Part shown: piece by piece, positions 42,126 through 52,069 of the stretch | Layout of the letters: each line of letters starts with the position of its first letter | How positions within the stretch are numbered: position 1 is the first letter of the stretch | Origin: Bacteroidota bacterium | GTDB lineage: Bacteria > Bacteroidota > Bacteroidia > Chitinophagales > BACL12 | Length of the DNA: 64,000 bases | Reading direction: 5' to 3' | Assembly (NCBI GenBank): GCA_016706865.1 | Contig: JADJIS010000002.1 | Span: 1,488,001-1,552,000, forward strand | Position numbers and translations under genes: made by a program | Notes under the pieces: model-generated | Told to the model about the DNA's origin: nothing | The model's database searches: none | The model's input: only the letters and a program-made list of their open reading frames with translations

Positions 42126-43010
42126 TTATATCATTTCTATCACCCCCAACACCTCCCTTATCAACCCATCCACAGCCTTATCCGGATCCTTACTAAATTC
42201 TCCTCTGGCTCTGTTTGCGAGCAAAACATTTAACGATAAACATTTATGTCCCAATAATTTCGAAAAACCATACATCGCTGCTGTTTCCATTTCAATATTA
42301 GTAATGCGATGACCTGCAGTTTTAAAACTTTTAATATCCTCATAAAACTTTTCTTGCGAGATCGGAAGATTAACTTTTCTTCCCTGCGGTGCATAAAAGC
42401 CGGGTGCAGTTAATGTTATTCCGCTATAAAAATCCTTTTGAAATTTAGAATGAAGATATTCATCCGATTTAAATGTATATGGATGAATTGTATGATGAAA
42501 ATAACAATGCAATTTAAATCGCGTTAATAATTCCTCTTCCTCCTTTGTATTTTCAAATTTATAAAAATGCATAACATTATCAATTCCTATCCCAAACGAT
42601 GAAGCTAAAAATGCATCCACAGGAATATCCTCCTGAATACAACCGGAGGTTCCAATTCTGATAATATTAAGGGAAATTGGGGTTGTTTTGAATCTGTTCT
42701 CCGAAAAGCTATAATTTTTTAATAAATGCAATTCATTGAGGGTTATATCAATATTGTCGGTGCCTATACCTGTTGAAATTACGGTTATTCTTTTTTTACC
42801 GATATATCCGGTATGCGTAATAAATTCTCGTTTTTGTTTTTTTGTTTCAATTCGGTCGAAATACCTGCTTACCAAAGCAACTCTGTCGGGGTCGCCAACG
42901 GTAATTATGGTGTCAGCAACATCATCAGGGTGCAGGTGAAGATGATAGATACTCCCATCGTTATTCAGTATTAATTCGGAGGCCTTGTGTTGTTCATCCA
43001 TGTCCGACAA
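42126..43010 (-). CDS. Nucleoside phosphorylase (uridine/purine phosphorylase superfamily)
   Basis: The 294-aa enzyme has VGDPDRVALVSRYFD near the N-terminus (phosphate and ribose binding), ISTGIGTDNIDI, RIGTSGCIQEDIPVDAFL in the middle, and ITNIEMETAAMYG with the nucleoside-binding Glu-Met-Glu. It should split nucleosides by phosphate into a base and ribose-1-phosphate. It is close to mqnA but separated by palindromes, on the other strand, and shows phosphorylase rather than futalosine-hydrolase character. It is divergent from the Usp gene. Confidence 0.88.
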   Translation of the reverse strand: MSDMDEQHKASELILNNDGSIYHLHLHPDDVADTIITVGDPDRVALVSRYFDRIETKKQKREFITHTGYIGKKRITVISTGIGTDNIDITLNELHLLKNYSFSENRFKTTPISLNIIRIGTSGCIQEDIPVDAFLASSFGIGIDNVMHFYKFENTKEEEELLTRFKLHCYFHHTIHPYTFKSDEYLHSKFQKDFYSGITLTAPGFYAPQGRKVNLPISQEKFYEDIKSFKTAGHRITNIEMETAAMYGFSKLLGHKCLSLNVLLANRARGEFSKDPDKAVDGLIREVLGVIEMI

Positions 43011-43048
43011 ATTTAAATCGAAATTTTCTGATTATTTTTGTGGAAATT

Positions 43049-43912
43049 ATGCAACAGCAGGAAAGAAGGATATTTGTCCCTACCGATTTTTCAAAAGCCT
43101 CCAATGCAGCTCTCCAATATGCAATTTACATCGCCAACCGATCAAATGCTATTATAGATCTGGTGCATTTTGCCAAAAGAGATGATCTGATGCAAAAATC
43201 GGAAGGCGCGGCCGAATACAAGAAAAAATTATTGGCACTGGAGAAAAAACTGCATGATATGAAAAATAAAAGTGGCGCAGCTTTTCGTATTAATGAAGTG
43301 GTGATCACAACCACTGAATCCGTTTCTTCAGAAATTCAGGAGTACGGACTTAAAATTCACGCCGAATTGGCTTGTATTGGAACATTCGGATCCGATTCCA
43401 AACCTTCAAAATTCAATCTTGGAAATAATACAGAAAAACTGGTGCGCAGTGTCGACTTTCCGGTTTTAACTTGTCGCACGGTTAAAGACACCATAAATTT
43501 TAAAGATCTATTACTGCCTATCGATCTCACCAAACACACCCACGAAAAAGTGGAACGCATTATTCGTTTTGCACAAAATTTTGATTCTACCATTCATCTT
43601 GTTGCTGTCTCCGAATTTCTGGAAGAATTTATTTCCAGCAAAGAAGAATTATTAAACCGCATGGAAGAAGCCGCGGAAACCATTCGCAAAAACGGATTAA
43701 AATGTACCACCGAAATGATAAGGCACGATACCGTGAGCAATTCCGTTTTATTATACGCCCAGGAAATTGATGCCGATCTTTTAGTGGTAATGAGTCACGC
43801 AGAAAATCGATTTAACCAATTACTTTTTGGTTCGAGAATAAATAAAGTGATCTCACATTCGCCAATTCCGGTGTTGAGTTTCAGGCCTTCGGAGGAGTAT
43901 GAGGAGAAGTGA
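43049..43912 (+). CDS. Universal stress protein with two Usp domains
   Basis: The protein is 287 aa from ATG 43049; a GTG at 43040 is possible but overlaps a TATTTTTG box (43033-43040) that looks like the -7 promoter element. Two Usp folds follow each other: residues about 5-140 (IFVPTDFSKASNAALQYA) and about 150-285 (LLLPIDLTKHTHEK, ending GSRINKVISHSPIPVLSF). The second domain has an ATP-binding-like loop (VVMSHAENRFNQLLFGSRI). Tandem Usp proteins are common in Bacteroidota and respond to stress or growth arrest. Confidence 0.88.
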   Translation: MQQQERRIFVPTDFSKASNAALQYAIYIANRSNAIIDLVHFAKRDDLMQKSEGAAEYKKKLLALEKKLHDMKNKSGAAFRINEVVITTTESVSSEIQEYGLKIHAELACIGTFGSDSKPSKFNLGNNTEKLVRSVDFPVLTCRTVKDTINFKDLLLPIDLTKHTHEKVERIIRFAQNFDSTIHLVAVSEFLEEFISSKEELLNRMEEAAETIRKNGLKCTTEMIRHDTVSNSVLLYAQEIDADLLVVMSHAENRFNQLLFGSRINKVISHSPIPVLSFRPSEEYEEK

Positions 43913-44137
43913 TAGTATTTAATTGCTGTAAAATTCTTCCACAGATCTATAATTTCTTTAGTCGTGATTAATCGGTAAATTTGCTGTGAGTGTCTACTAT
44001 TTAGGATTCACTAAAAATAGTGAATTTACAGTAAGTTATAAAAATATAACACAAAAAATTTGGTTGCGATTAAAAGTAGTTCTAATTTTCATAAGTTTTT
44101 TGAAAACTTATTGATTTCACGATTAAATCTACTAGTT

Positions 44138-47100
44138 ATGAAAAATCTATTTACCCTCTCCTTGATTTTTACATTGTTATTATTTTCAACTCCGATATTT
44201 GCTCAAAATTTTCTTGTACAGGAATGGATGCACACAACCGGTATACCCGATACTATTGATTGGAGTGCTGCCACAACGGATGGATCAGGTAATATATATG
44301 TTACCACAAACACATTAGTAGATGGTGAAAAAGCAAATATTCTAACTACAAAATATAATAGTAGTGGAGTTGTGCAATGGGAAGTATCCTATAACAGCAC
44401 TGGAGATGATAATGATTATGGGACTGCAATATGTGTAGACGGAAGTGGAAATGTATATGTTGCGGCTTCCTCTTATATAAGTGGCAATAATTATGATTAC
44501 CGAACAATAAAATATAATAGTTCCGGAACGATACAATGGAATGTAACCTATAATGGTCCCGGAAATTTTTACGATGTGCCCACTGGTATTGCTGTAGACG
44601 GATCAGGGAATGTTTATGTAACGGGAGGCAGTTATGGAAGCTCTACATTGAGCGATTTTTGTACTATTAAATATAATTCTTCGGGCACAAGCCAATGGAC
44701 ATCTCGGTATAATTATGCAAGCGATCAGGATATTGCAGCGATTATTAAATTTAGTCCATCCGGAAGAGTTATTGTTGCGGGCGGAAGTGCAGCCTCACCT
44801 GGGAGTTGGGATTTTGCATCTATTAAATACAATCAAACCACCGGAGCACAATTAGCGGAAAACAGAAATTCTGCATCCGGAGCGGGGTTTGATGAAGTTT
44901 ATGCTGCTGAAACAGACGCGAGTGGCAATATTTATTTAGTTGGTCGTGCTGCCGTGATTGATGAAGGATATAACATGCGAACAATTAAAATTGATACTTC
45001 CATATCAGTTGTCTGGGCTAGAAATTACGATCATGTAGAATTGAATGATGAGGCACATGGAATAGTTGTTGACTTGAGTGACAACGTATATGTAACTGGT
45101 TGGGTTACAAATACTGACGGAACAAAATCGTTTGAAACACTTAAATATAACAGCTCCGGAACTTTGCAGTGGTCAAATGAAGAAAATGCTGACAATAGTG
45201 GTTTAGATGCTTATGCACTAAAAATCAGCAATACCGTTTACCCATATTTAATGGTTGCAGGTAATGTAGATAATGGAGCGAGTCTTGATTTTATGTCAGT
45301 TATCTATAATACGGATGGTGACAGGTTATGGATCGAACAATACGATGATCCTGATAAAAGTGATGACAAAGTCAATTTTGTAAAAACAGATCTTGATGGT
45401 AATTTTTATGTTGGTGGAAAATCATATGCTGTATCAACAGCAACAAATAGATTAATCAAATATAATTGGAATAGTTATATTATTCCGCCTGATGATGATA
45501 TGGCACATCCAACCTCTTTTACTTTTTTCGAAAATAAAGGACAGATAATTGATACAGATAATGAATTAAGAGAAGATATCAAATATTACACACATCGGCA
45601 TAATCCATCCTTATATTTTACAGATGATGTTTTAAGTTATGTTTGGAGCAGAATAGACACCACTTCCGCAAATGATACACTTTCTAGAATTGATTTAAGT
45701 TTTCCGGGAAGCAATGGAACCAAAGTGGTAAATAGAGCCGTAAGCCAAGCCGGTGAATATTTGAATTATTATCTTGCTCACTGCGCTGATGGAATTACCA
45801 ATGTAAGAAGTAGCGACAGGCTAATTATTACTGATCTATATGATGATGTCGATTTAGAATTTTTCTTTGATGAAGCAGGAATAAAGTATTATCTTATTAT
45901 TAAGCCAGGATATAGTGAACAGAATGATCCGATTTCCTTATTATATGATGGGGCAGAGGAGGTGAATATATTAGGTGGTGGCGAACTTGAAATTGTCGGA
46001 TTACTCGGAACATTAAAACAAGAAATTGCAGAAGCATATCAAATTGACGGCGCAGGTGATCTGGTTACTCTTGGTTGGGATGCAGATTTTGTTGTTATTG
46101 ATGATTTTGAAATTGGGTTTGATTTAGGAGCTTATGACGATGAATTACCTCTAATTATCGAAATGAAATTTGAACCTCTTATAATGGGAGCACTATGTGA
46201 ACCCAATTTGTTTTGGGGAACATGGTATGGAGGTGATGATGATGATATATTGACCGATGTTAAAATTAATTCGGCTGATTATCCTGCTTTATACATTTCT
46301 GGCGCAACTCAATCAACTGCAACAGAGTTTCCATCGGAATACGAATTTATAAACGAATTAACAGGAACTGCTTATGACATTTTCATTCAAAAAATAAATC
46401 TAGATGAGTATAATCCAATTTATGATATGTATCAACCGTATTGGGGTTCATATGTTGGAGGAAGCGACAATGAGTATTTATATGGATCTAAAAATTCTAA
46501 ATTAACTATTATAGAATCGTTAGAGGGTAATGGCAAAAAAATTTATTTTACTGGGCTTAGTGAAAGTGATGATCTTCCTGTTATTGACAACGCGCCAGGT
46601 GATCCAGATAACCTATTTGACCCCGATTTAAATTCTGGCATGGATGGGATTTTAGGCATGATGTCAAGCATGGGTTATTTAAATTGGTTAACTTATATTG
46701 GTGGTTCTACAGATAACACAAGAATATATGGAATTGATAAAACTTATGATGATGGAATAATTATAGTTGGATATAGTAGAGGTGGCGATGACTTTCCATT
46801 TTATGACCCCTCAGGCACATTTCCGTTTCATACTTCTCTTAGATCTGGGTTTATAATTGAACTTGACAACGTTCATCATCTTAAGTTAGGTACTTTATTT
46901 GGGAGTACATCAACTGATCAAATATATGATGTAGTTGTAGATAACAATAACGATTATATTATTACAGGTTATACATATGGAATAGATTTTCCAATTACAA
47001 CGGGTGGTTGTTATGGAACCTCTGCCGGGGCTTCAGATATATTTGTTACTAAAATACGAATTGATGGTGATGACAGAGATTTAGATTGGAGCACATATTA

Positions 47101-48037
47101 TGGAGGCGCTGGCGATGAGTATGGATACGCCATAACAAATGACCTTGACAATAATTTATTTGTAACGGGAGCAACATTTAATTTTGAAATTGATGAATCG
47201 GAAAGATTTCCATTAATTTCAGGTGACTTTTTTAATGATAATGTTTTCACTGAAGATGCAGCTGCGGATTGTAAAGGCTTTATACTAAAAATTAGTGAGG
47301 AAGGTGACTGTTTATGGGCAACTTTATTTGGTGGTGATAATAGAACGTTTCCGAGGGATATTACAAATAACAATGAAAATATTGTCATAGTAGGTAACCA
47401 GATAGATGCAAATGGCAACTTTCCACTCGAACCTTCTGATTATGAAGATGTATTTTTTGATGATTTCGATGACGCTGAAGGCAGTGGAGGTGCCACTTCA
47501 TTTGTTTCAATGTTTAATAATAATACTGATTTATTGTGGTCAACATTTATTGGTGACAATGCTCACAATGGTGCTGTTGCAGCCACAATAAATACTAATT
47601 ATAGCAACCAATTATTTATTACCGGATTCATTTCCTATGATTACTTGATAGATGATTTTTTACCTCTATGTAATCCAGGCGGGGATGCTTTATTTATGGA
47701 TCATGATGCCGGTGGAATAGATGGTAATGATGGTTTTATTGTTGGTTTTGATTTAAGCGCATTTCCAATTTTTATAACATCGGTTAATGATGATGCAATA
47801 ATTATTGATGAACCTAAAATTAATCCTAATCCGACTTTGGATATTATTAATATTAAATTTCCTGATTTGAATTTATATAATTTAACCATATTTGATATGA
47901 TGGGCTCAGAAGTTTATTCCGGTAGCACCTATGATTTAGAAACTTCAGTAAGTTTATCGATGCTCTCAAGAGGGTCATATATCTTAATGATCACATCCAA
48001 TAAGAATACTTATAACCTACTTTTCATCAAACAATAA
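44138..48037 (+). CDS. Very large T9SS-secreted SBBP/DUF7948-type protein
   Basis: ATG at 44138 begins a signal peptide (MKNLFTLSLIFTLLLF, cleavage after FAQ), giving 1299 aa; the TTG at 44060 adds an unsupported extension. The first third is SBBP-like propeller repeats, including DGSGNVYV, TIKYNSSGT and VTGG. A DUF7948-like stretch follows (FTFFENKGQIIDTD ... IKYYTHRHNPSLYFTDD). Then come further SBBP blades (WGTYVGG, DYIITGYT) and a T9SS sorting domain (INPNPTLDIINIKFP). This is probably a surface adhesin or structural protein. The next gene starts 4 bp later. Confidence 0.88.
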   Translation: MKNLFTLSLIFTLLLFSTPIFAQNFLVQEWMHTTGIPDTIDWSAATTDGSGNIYVTTNTLVDGEKANILTTKYNSSGVVQWEVSYNSTGDDNDYGTAICVDGSGNVYVAASSYISGNNYDYRTIKYNSSGTIQWNVTYNGPGNFYDVPTGIAVDGSGNVYVTGGSYGSSTLSDFCTIKYNSSGTSQWTSRYNYASDQDIAAIIKFSPSGRVIVAGGSAASPGSWDFASIKYNQTTGAQLAENRNSASGAGFDEVYAAETDASGNIYLVGRAAVIDEGYNMRTIKIDTSISVVWARNYDHVELNDEAHGIVVDLSDNVYVTGWVTNTDGTKSFETLKYNSSGTLQWSNEENADNSGLDAYALKISNTVYPYLMVAGNVDNGASLDFMSVIYNTDGDRLWIEQYDDPDKSDDKVNFVKTDLDGNFYVGGKSYAVSTATNRLIKYNWNSYIIPPDDDMAHPTSFTFFENKGQIIDTDNELREDIKYYTHRHNPSLYFTDDVLSYVWSRIDTTSANDTLSRIDLSFPGSNGTKVVNRAVSQAGEYLNYYLAHCADGITNVRSSDRLIITDLYDDVDLEFFFDEAGIKYYLIIKPGYSEQNDPISLLYDGAEEVNILGGGELEIVGLLGTLKQEIAEAYQIDGAGDLVTLGWDADFVVIDDFEIGFDLGAYDDELPLIIEMKFEPLIMGALCEPNLFWGTWYGGDDDDILTDVKINSADYPALYISGATQSTATEFPSEYEFINELTGTAYDIFIQKINLDEYNPIYDMYQPYWGSYVGGSDNEYLYGSKNSKLTIIESLEGNGKKIYFTGLSESDDLPVIDNAPGDPDNLFDPDLNSGMDGILGMMSSMGYLNWLTYIGGSTDNTRIYGIDKTYDDGIIIVGYSRGGDDFPFYDPSGTFPFHTSLRSGFIIELDNVHHLKLGTLFGSTSTDQIYDVVVDNNNDYIITGYTYGIDFPITTGGCYGTSAGASDIFVTKIRIDGDDRDLDWSTYYGGAGDEYGYAITNDLDNNLFVTGATFNFEIDESERFPLISGDFFNDNVFTEDAAADCKGFILKISEEGDCLWATLFGGDNRTFPRDITNNNENIVIVGNQIDANGNFPLEPSDYEDVFFDDFDDAEGSGGATSFVSMFNNNTDLLWSTFIGDNAHNGAVAATINTNYSNQLFITGFISYDYLIDDFLPLCNPGGDALFMDHDAGGIDGNDGFIVGFDLSAFPIFITSVNDDAIIIDEPKINPNPTLDIINIKFPDLNLYNLTIFDMMGSEVYSGSTYDLETSVSLSMLSRGSYILMITSNKNTYNLLFIKQ

Positions 48038-48041
48038 TATC

Positions 48042-49322
48042 ATGAAAAAATTTGTTTTCGCTATCTCTATTTTTTTGCAGATCAATTGCAGTTTAGCACA
48101 ATGGAATCTTATCGAAGAAAACGCTATTGGGTTTCCATGCTATCACGATATAGAATTTGTTTCAGATTCGGTAGGATATGTTGTAACTTATAATTTAATT
48201 GGCAAAACTGAAAATGCAGGTTCCACATGGTCTTTCGATTCAACAAAAAGTGGTTTTTTTGATCTAATAGATTTTATTAATGCCGATACAGGAATAGTAT
48301 GTTGTTACCCTGTAGATGGTACAGAAATCATATTGACAATTGATGGTGGTTCTACATGGTCATTTCCAGATATAGAAGATGTCTCTTTTTATATTGATGA
48401 TATTGAGCTTCTCACTTCTGGGAAAATTAAAATCATAGAATCTATACCTGATAATTTACTGCTACATAATATTACAGACTTTTATACAGACTATGAAGGC
48501 ACTGAGTTATTCTCAGGTTATGCATCAGACATTGATTTTTCATCCGTTGACACAGGTTACATGGCTGGCTTTTTTGATATTGATTTTTCTTCATCTAATG
48601 TAATAAGAACTTATGATGGTGGATTGACATGGATACCAAGTGATTCAGAATTAAATGGGCCTGATCTTGGAATTTGTTTTCCAACATCACAGGTGGGATA
48701 TGGTTATGGAGATGGCTTAACCCAAATTTGGAAATCGGAAGATTACGGTAATATTTGGGAATTATTAGAATGGGATTTTAGTCAGGGGTTAGATCCACAT
48801 GATGTTGATATAACAAATGTTTATTTTTATAATAAGGAGGTTGGATTTGTGGTTACATCGACAGAACTGGGAGATGATGTGCATTTTGAAGTATTACGCA
48901 CGATAAACGGTGGTATGACATGGGACTCAACAGATTTTGATGCTGGAACGGAAATTTATGTAACAGATATATTTTGTACTGACCCTCTAACTTGTTACAT
49001 GACAACATGTAATAGTGGGATTTATAAAACATTAAATGGTGGCGGAAATATCGATACAGTAATCATTAATGAAATTGCTCAAATTGGTCCTAAATTATTA
49101 CTAAATATTTACCCTAATCCCGCGATAAATGTTATTAAACTAAAATTTCCCAATGATGTAAACCTTTTATCAATAAAAACTATGAATGCTTTTGGTGAAA
49201 TAATAAACCTTGAATTGAAAAACAATGAAGAAACGGATATAATGCATATTCCAGCAGGTATTTATGTAACTGAGGCTAAAAGTGACAGAGGAATCGTTAC
49301 AAAAAAATGGGTCAAGTTTTAA
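48042..49322 (+). CDS. T9SS-secreted Ycf48-like beta-propeller protein
   Basis: The 426-aa protein has a signal peptide (MKKFVFAISIFLQINCS, cleavage after LAQ). BNR-type blades such as TENAGSTWSFDS, TYDGGLTWIPS and TINGGMTWDS suggest a six- or seven-bladed propeller like Ycf48/HCF136 or photosystem assembly-factor-like domains. It ends in a T9SS sorting domain (IYPNPAINVIKLKFP). It begins 4 bp after the SBBP giant gene, so they are probably one operon and may form a surface complex. Confidence 0.85.
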   Translation: MKKFVFAISIFLQINCSLAQWNLIEENAIGFPCYHDIEFVSDSVGYVVTYNLIGKTENAGSTWSFDSTKSGFFDLIDFINADTGIVCCYPVDGTEIILTIDGGSTWSFPDIEDVSFYIDDIELLTSGKIKIIESIPDNLLLHNITDFYTDYEGTELFSGYASDIDFSSVDTGYMAGFFDIDFSSSNVIRTYDGGLTWIPSDSELNGPDLGICFPTSQVGYGYGDGLTQIWKSEDYGNIWELLEWDFSQGLDPHDVDITNVYFYNKEVGFVVTSTELGDDVHFEVLRTINGGMTWDSTDFDAGTEIYVTDIFCTDPLTCYMTTCNSGIYKTLNGGGNIDTVIINEIAQIGPKLLLNIYPNPAINVIKLKFPNDVNLLSIKTMNAFGEIINLELKNNEETDIMHIPAGIYVTEAKSDRGIVTKKWVKF

Positions 49323-49537
49323 AACGATTTTAATTTTAAATCGACAGTTGGCTAATTAATTTTATAATTATTTTAAATCTTAAAATTTTAATCCAAGGTG
49401 AAAAGTTTGTAAACTTACTATGAAAGTTATCTGAATTTTTATTCATAAAGTAGTCATATGAAATTTGCGTTCTTTATACAATTGTGATTATCACGAATAT
49501 AAAAAGCTCACTTTATAAAATCATTGTTTTGTAGTTT

Positions 49538-51391
49538 TTAATGGGATGTACTTTCAATTAAAACACTCCCAACTTCCCCATCCGTTATAACCTCCACAAC
49601 AAACATTCCCAAAGCAAATTTTCCCGGACTAAACTCAATAATTTTATCCCTCCCATTTTCAGAATAAACCATTCTCCCATCAATTCCATAAACATTTAAA
49701 GTATAGTTTTGATATTCCGGTAATTCAATCATTAAAGGTTCATTGTTAAAACTAAATCCGTAGGTATTTTTAAATTGAATTGTTTGATTGGAATTTAAAT
49801 TTTCAGTGGCAACAACGGTCATTAACCCCCTTGCATCAAGAGCATTATAGACTTCCTCATAATATAATCCACCAAAAATAGACTCCTCGGAAGCAAGTAT
49901 TATTTGCGCAGCGTCCGGCATGCTCATATTGTCGAAACTTCCGTAAAGTGTTTCCAAAACAATTTTATCAGTATTTTCTTTTCCTATGGCGTCAAAAATA
50001 TCCATTAATGCTCCACTCCATATTTCGCTGGAGGAATAATAATCTGCGGAATTATCTTCGGGATAATGTTTATTGGTGTTGGCATTTCTTCCCGCCCAGA
50101 ATTCATTGTGTCCGTCCCAACTGAAAATAAAATTCCAGCGATAATCACTGAACATTCTCGAATAACTCGCGGCAAAATAATCTCCATATCCTTCATCCAA
50201 TGCACGGCGCTCCAATCCGTCGTTAGTTTCGGGGGCTGCCTGATCGCTTAATGCATGGCCATATTCATGAACAATTACATCCGCATCCTCAGCATCATCC
50301 ACTCCGCCTTCGCCAAGTTGTATAGAGGGAATTGCAGCACTTACATAAAAGGATTGGTCGGCTCCACTTGCACCATGTGGATCAATTTCAATATAAAAAT
50401 TTTGCAGATCGGTATATCCTAAACTCAGGATATAATTATTGAGATTTGTAATATGGTAAAAAGTATTTACATCCTCAAAACCACTCTCACTTCTTGTGAA
50501 ATTAAATTCCGGAGTGATGGAAGTTACAACACCTGTTATGGGAGTATTCAGATCCTTTATAATAACCGAATCCGTTCTTAAATAAAAAATTCCATCCTCA
50601 AACTTTGCCTTAAAACTTACATCCAATAATTCAGCGGTCAAAACTGCTGTATCTGCATCATCAAAATCTTTATATTCTCCAACATACGTAGTTTCAGCAG
50701 ATGTTAAGGGGTCGGGACCAAATACTTTGCCGGTAACTGTGGTATCGATTGCTGTAAAATATACCCGGTTGTCATTTTCTGAAATTAATTCTCCATTTTC
50801 ATTCAGCAACAAAGTAATTCTGCTGCGGTCTGAATTTTTAATCAATTCAAATTCAAAATAACGTTTCGGATCATTATTTTCATCTACAATAATGTGCTGT
50901 GTAGAACTAATATCCTCAGATATTTTATAAACATTTTTTATGGTAACCGGGAGTTCCATTTTTTGTGTTTTCTCCAGCGGTAAATTCCAGTCTTTCGTAT
51001 TAAAATAATTACCTGTAATAAATTGAATTTCACCCGAATTATTAACTGCCACTTTAATAATGGAATTAGCCACCAGTATCTCCTTATAATGTTGTCGGAA
51101 AGTGTAATACGTGTTTTGTGGTGATTTTTTTATTGTGATCAATTGAAGATCTGAATTTGATGAAAACAATTCAGGATGAAACTGTAAAACATAATTTTCC
51201 ACTTCATTTTGGTCATTTAAAACCAATTTCGCTTCCGGTTTAAAATTCCGTATCGAAATATTTTGTGCTGTAACAGAAAAACTGAAAAGAAAAAGTAAAT
51301 AACAGCTATTTCGGAGCAGAAATATGCTCCAATTGTATCTGCCAGATGGTTTTGAGTTTTGACAATATTTTTTCTGCATTTGCGCGGTCAA
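49538..51391 (-). CDS. Secreted gluzincin metalloprotease (M36/M4-like) with T9SS domain
   Basis: The 617-aa frame has a hydrophobic segment ending in FSVTAQ (about 31-43), then a propeptide like those of the fungalysin/thermolysin (FTP) type. The zinc motif is HEYGH, followed by DEGYGDYFAAS (Glu ligand, about 30 residues on). The end is a sorting-domain-like segment (YTLNVYGIDGRMVYS). The frame's N-terminus overlaps the yigZ end by 86 nt; no Met occurs between the yigZ stop and the signal core. The true start is therefore either an overlapping ATG (51391 or 51379) or a rare codon. Confidence 0.85.
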   Translation of the reverse strand: MTAQMQKKYCQNSKPSGRYNWSIFLLRNSCYLLFLFSFSVTAQNISIRNFKPEAKLVLNDQNEVENYVLQFHPELFSSNSDLQLITIKKSPQNTYYTFRQHYKEILVANSIIKVAVNNSGEIQFITGNYFNTKDWNLPLEKTQKMELPVTIKNVYKISEDISSTQHIIVDENNDPKRYFEFELIKNSDRSRITLLLNENGELISENDNRVYFTAIDTTVTGKVFGPDPLTSAETTYVGEYKDFDDADTAVLTAELLDVSFKAKFEDGIFYLRTDSVIIKDLNTPITGVVTSITPEFNFTRSESGFEDVNTFYHITNLNNYILSLGYTDLQNFYIEIDPHGASGADQSFYVSAAIPSIQLGEGGVDDAEDADVIVHEYGHALSDQAAPETNDGLERRALDEGYGDYFAASYSRMFSDYRWNFIFSWDGHNEFWAGRNANTNKHYPEDNSADYYSSSEIWSGALMDIFDAIGKENTDKIVLETLYGSFDNMSMPDAAQIILASEESIFGGLYYEEVYNALDARGLMTVVATENLNSNQTIQFKNTYGFSFNNEPLMIELPEYQNYTLNVYGIDGRMVYSENGRDKIIEFSPGKFALGMFVVEVITDGEVGSVLIESTSH

Positions 51392-51917
51392 ATTCTATCC
51401 TAAAATTACATATTTCTGCGAAATCTGTTGCCATGATATGCGCCCCCGACTTGTTAAGTTCATGCATCACCATTGGCATATCTGTTTCACTGCAAGAAAT
51501 ATTATACGATTCTTTAATGGGAACTGTAATGATATTTGCCTTATCCAGACAATCAGCCGCGGCCATTTTATAAGCATTTATCAATCCCGGAACTCCAAGT
51601 TTTTTCCCACCGAAATAGCGCACCACTAAAATAATACATTCTGTAACGGCTCTGCTTTTCATTTCATTCAAAATCGGTCTACCAGCTGTACCGGAAGGTT
51701 CTCCGTCGTCGGATGCCCTTTCCATTTCTCCTTCAAAACCCAATCTGTAAGCAAATGTTACATGCACTGCCTTGTGGTGTTCTTTTTTTAAAGCATCCCT
51801 TAAAAGTTTAAACTCCTTTTCATCTGACATGGGGTAGGCATATCCCAAAAACTTACTTCCCGACTCCGAATAAGAACCGGTGGAGGCATTTTGTAAGGTG
51901 TTGTAACTCAATATCAC
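51306..51917 (-). CDS. yigZ: YigZ/IMPACT-family protein
   Basis: The 203-aa protein shows the hallmark SDDGEPSGTAGRPIL segment (about 67-81) and VVRYFGGKKLGVPGLINAY that define the IMPACT/YigZ family. Eukaryotic members regulate translation via Gcn1; the bacterial role is unsettled. The C-terminal extension is of the DUF1949 type. The last 86 nt overlap the frame of the downstream protease gene, suggesting coupled translation. Confidence 0.94.
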   Translation of the reverse strand: MILSYNTLQNASTGSYSESGSKFLGYAYPMSDEKEFKLLRDALKKEHHKAVHVTFAYRLGFEGEMERASDDGEPSGTAGRPILNEMKSRAVTECIILVVRYFGGKKLGVPGLINAYKMAAADCLDKANIITVPIKESYNISCSETDMPMVMHELNKSGAHIMATDFAEICNFRIEFDRANAEKILSKLKTIWQIQLEHISAPK

Positions 51918-52069
51918 AGATCAGAAATTACGGCGAAGATGACAGAACTATTGCAAAATAAAAAATGAATGAACAATTAGCCTCATTTTTCGTTACTTTT
52001 TCTGTCAAAATATTTGTGGGTTTGTTAAATTCGGAGTTATCTTTCGCACAGATTTAAACACGACACAAC

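Noticed and set aside
42126..43010. Futalosine hydrolase (mqnB) next to mqnA
   Set aside because: The GDPDR and IEMETAAMYG motifs and the length fit uridine/purine phosphorylases better; the strand and palindromes separate it from the mqn operon.
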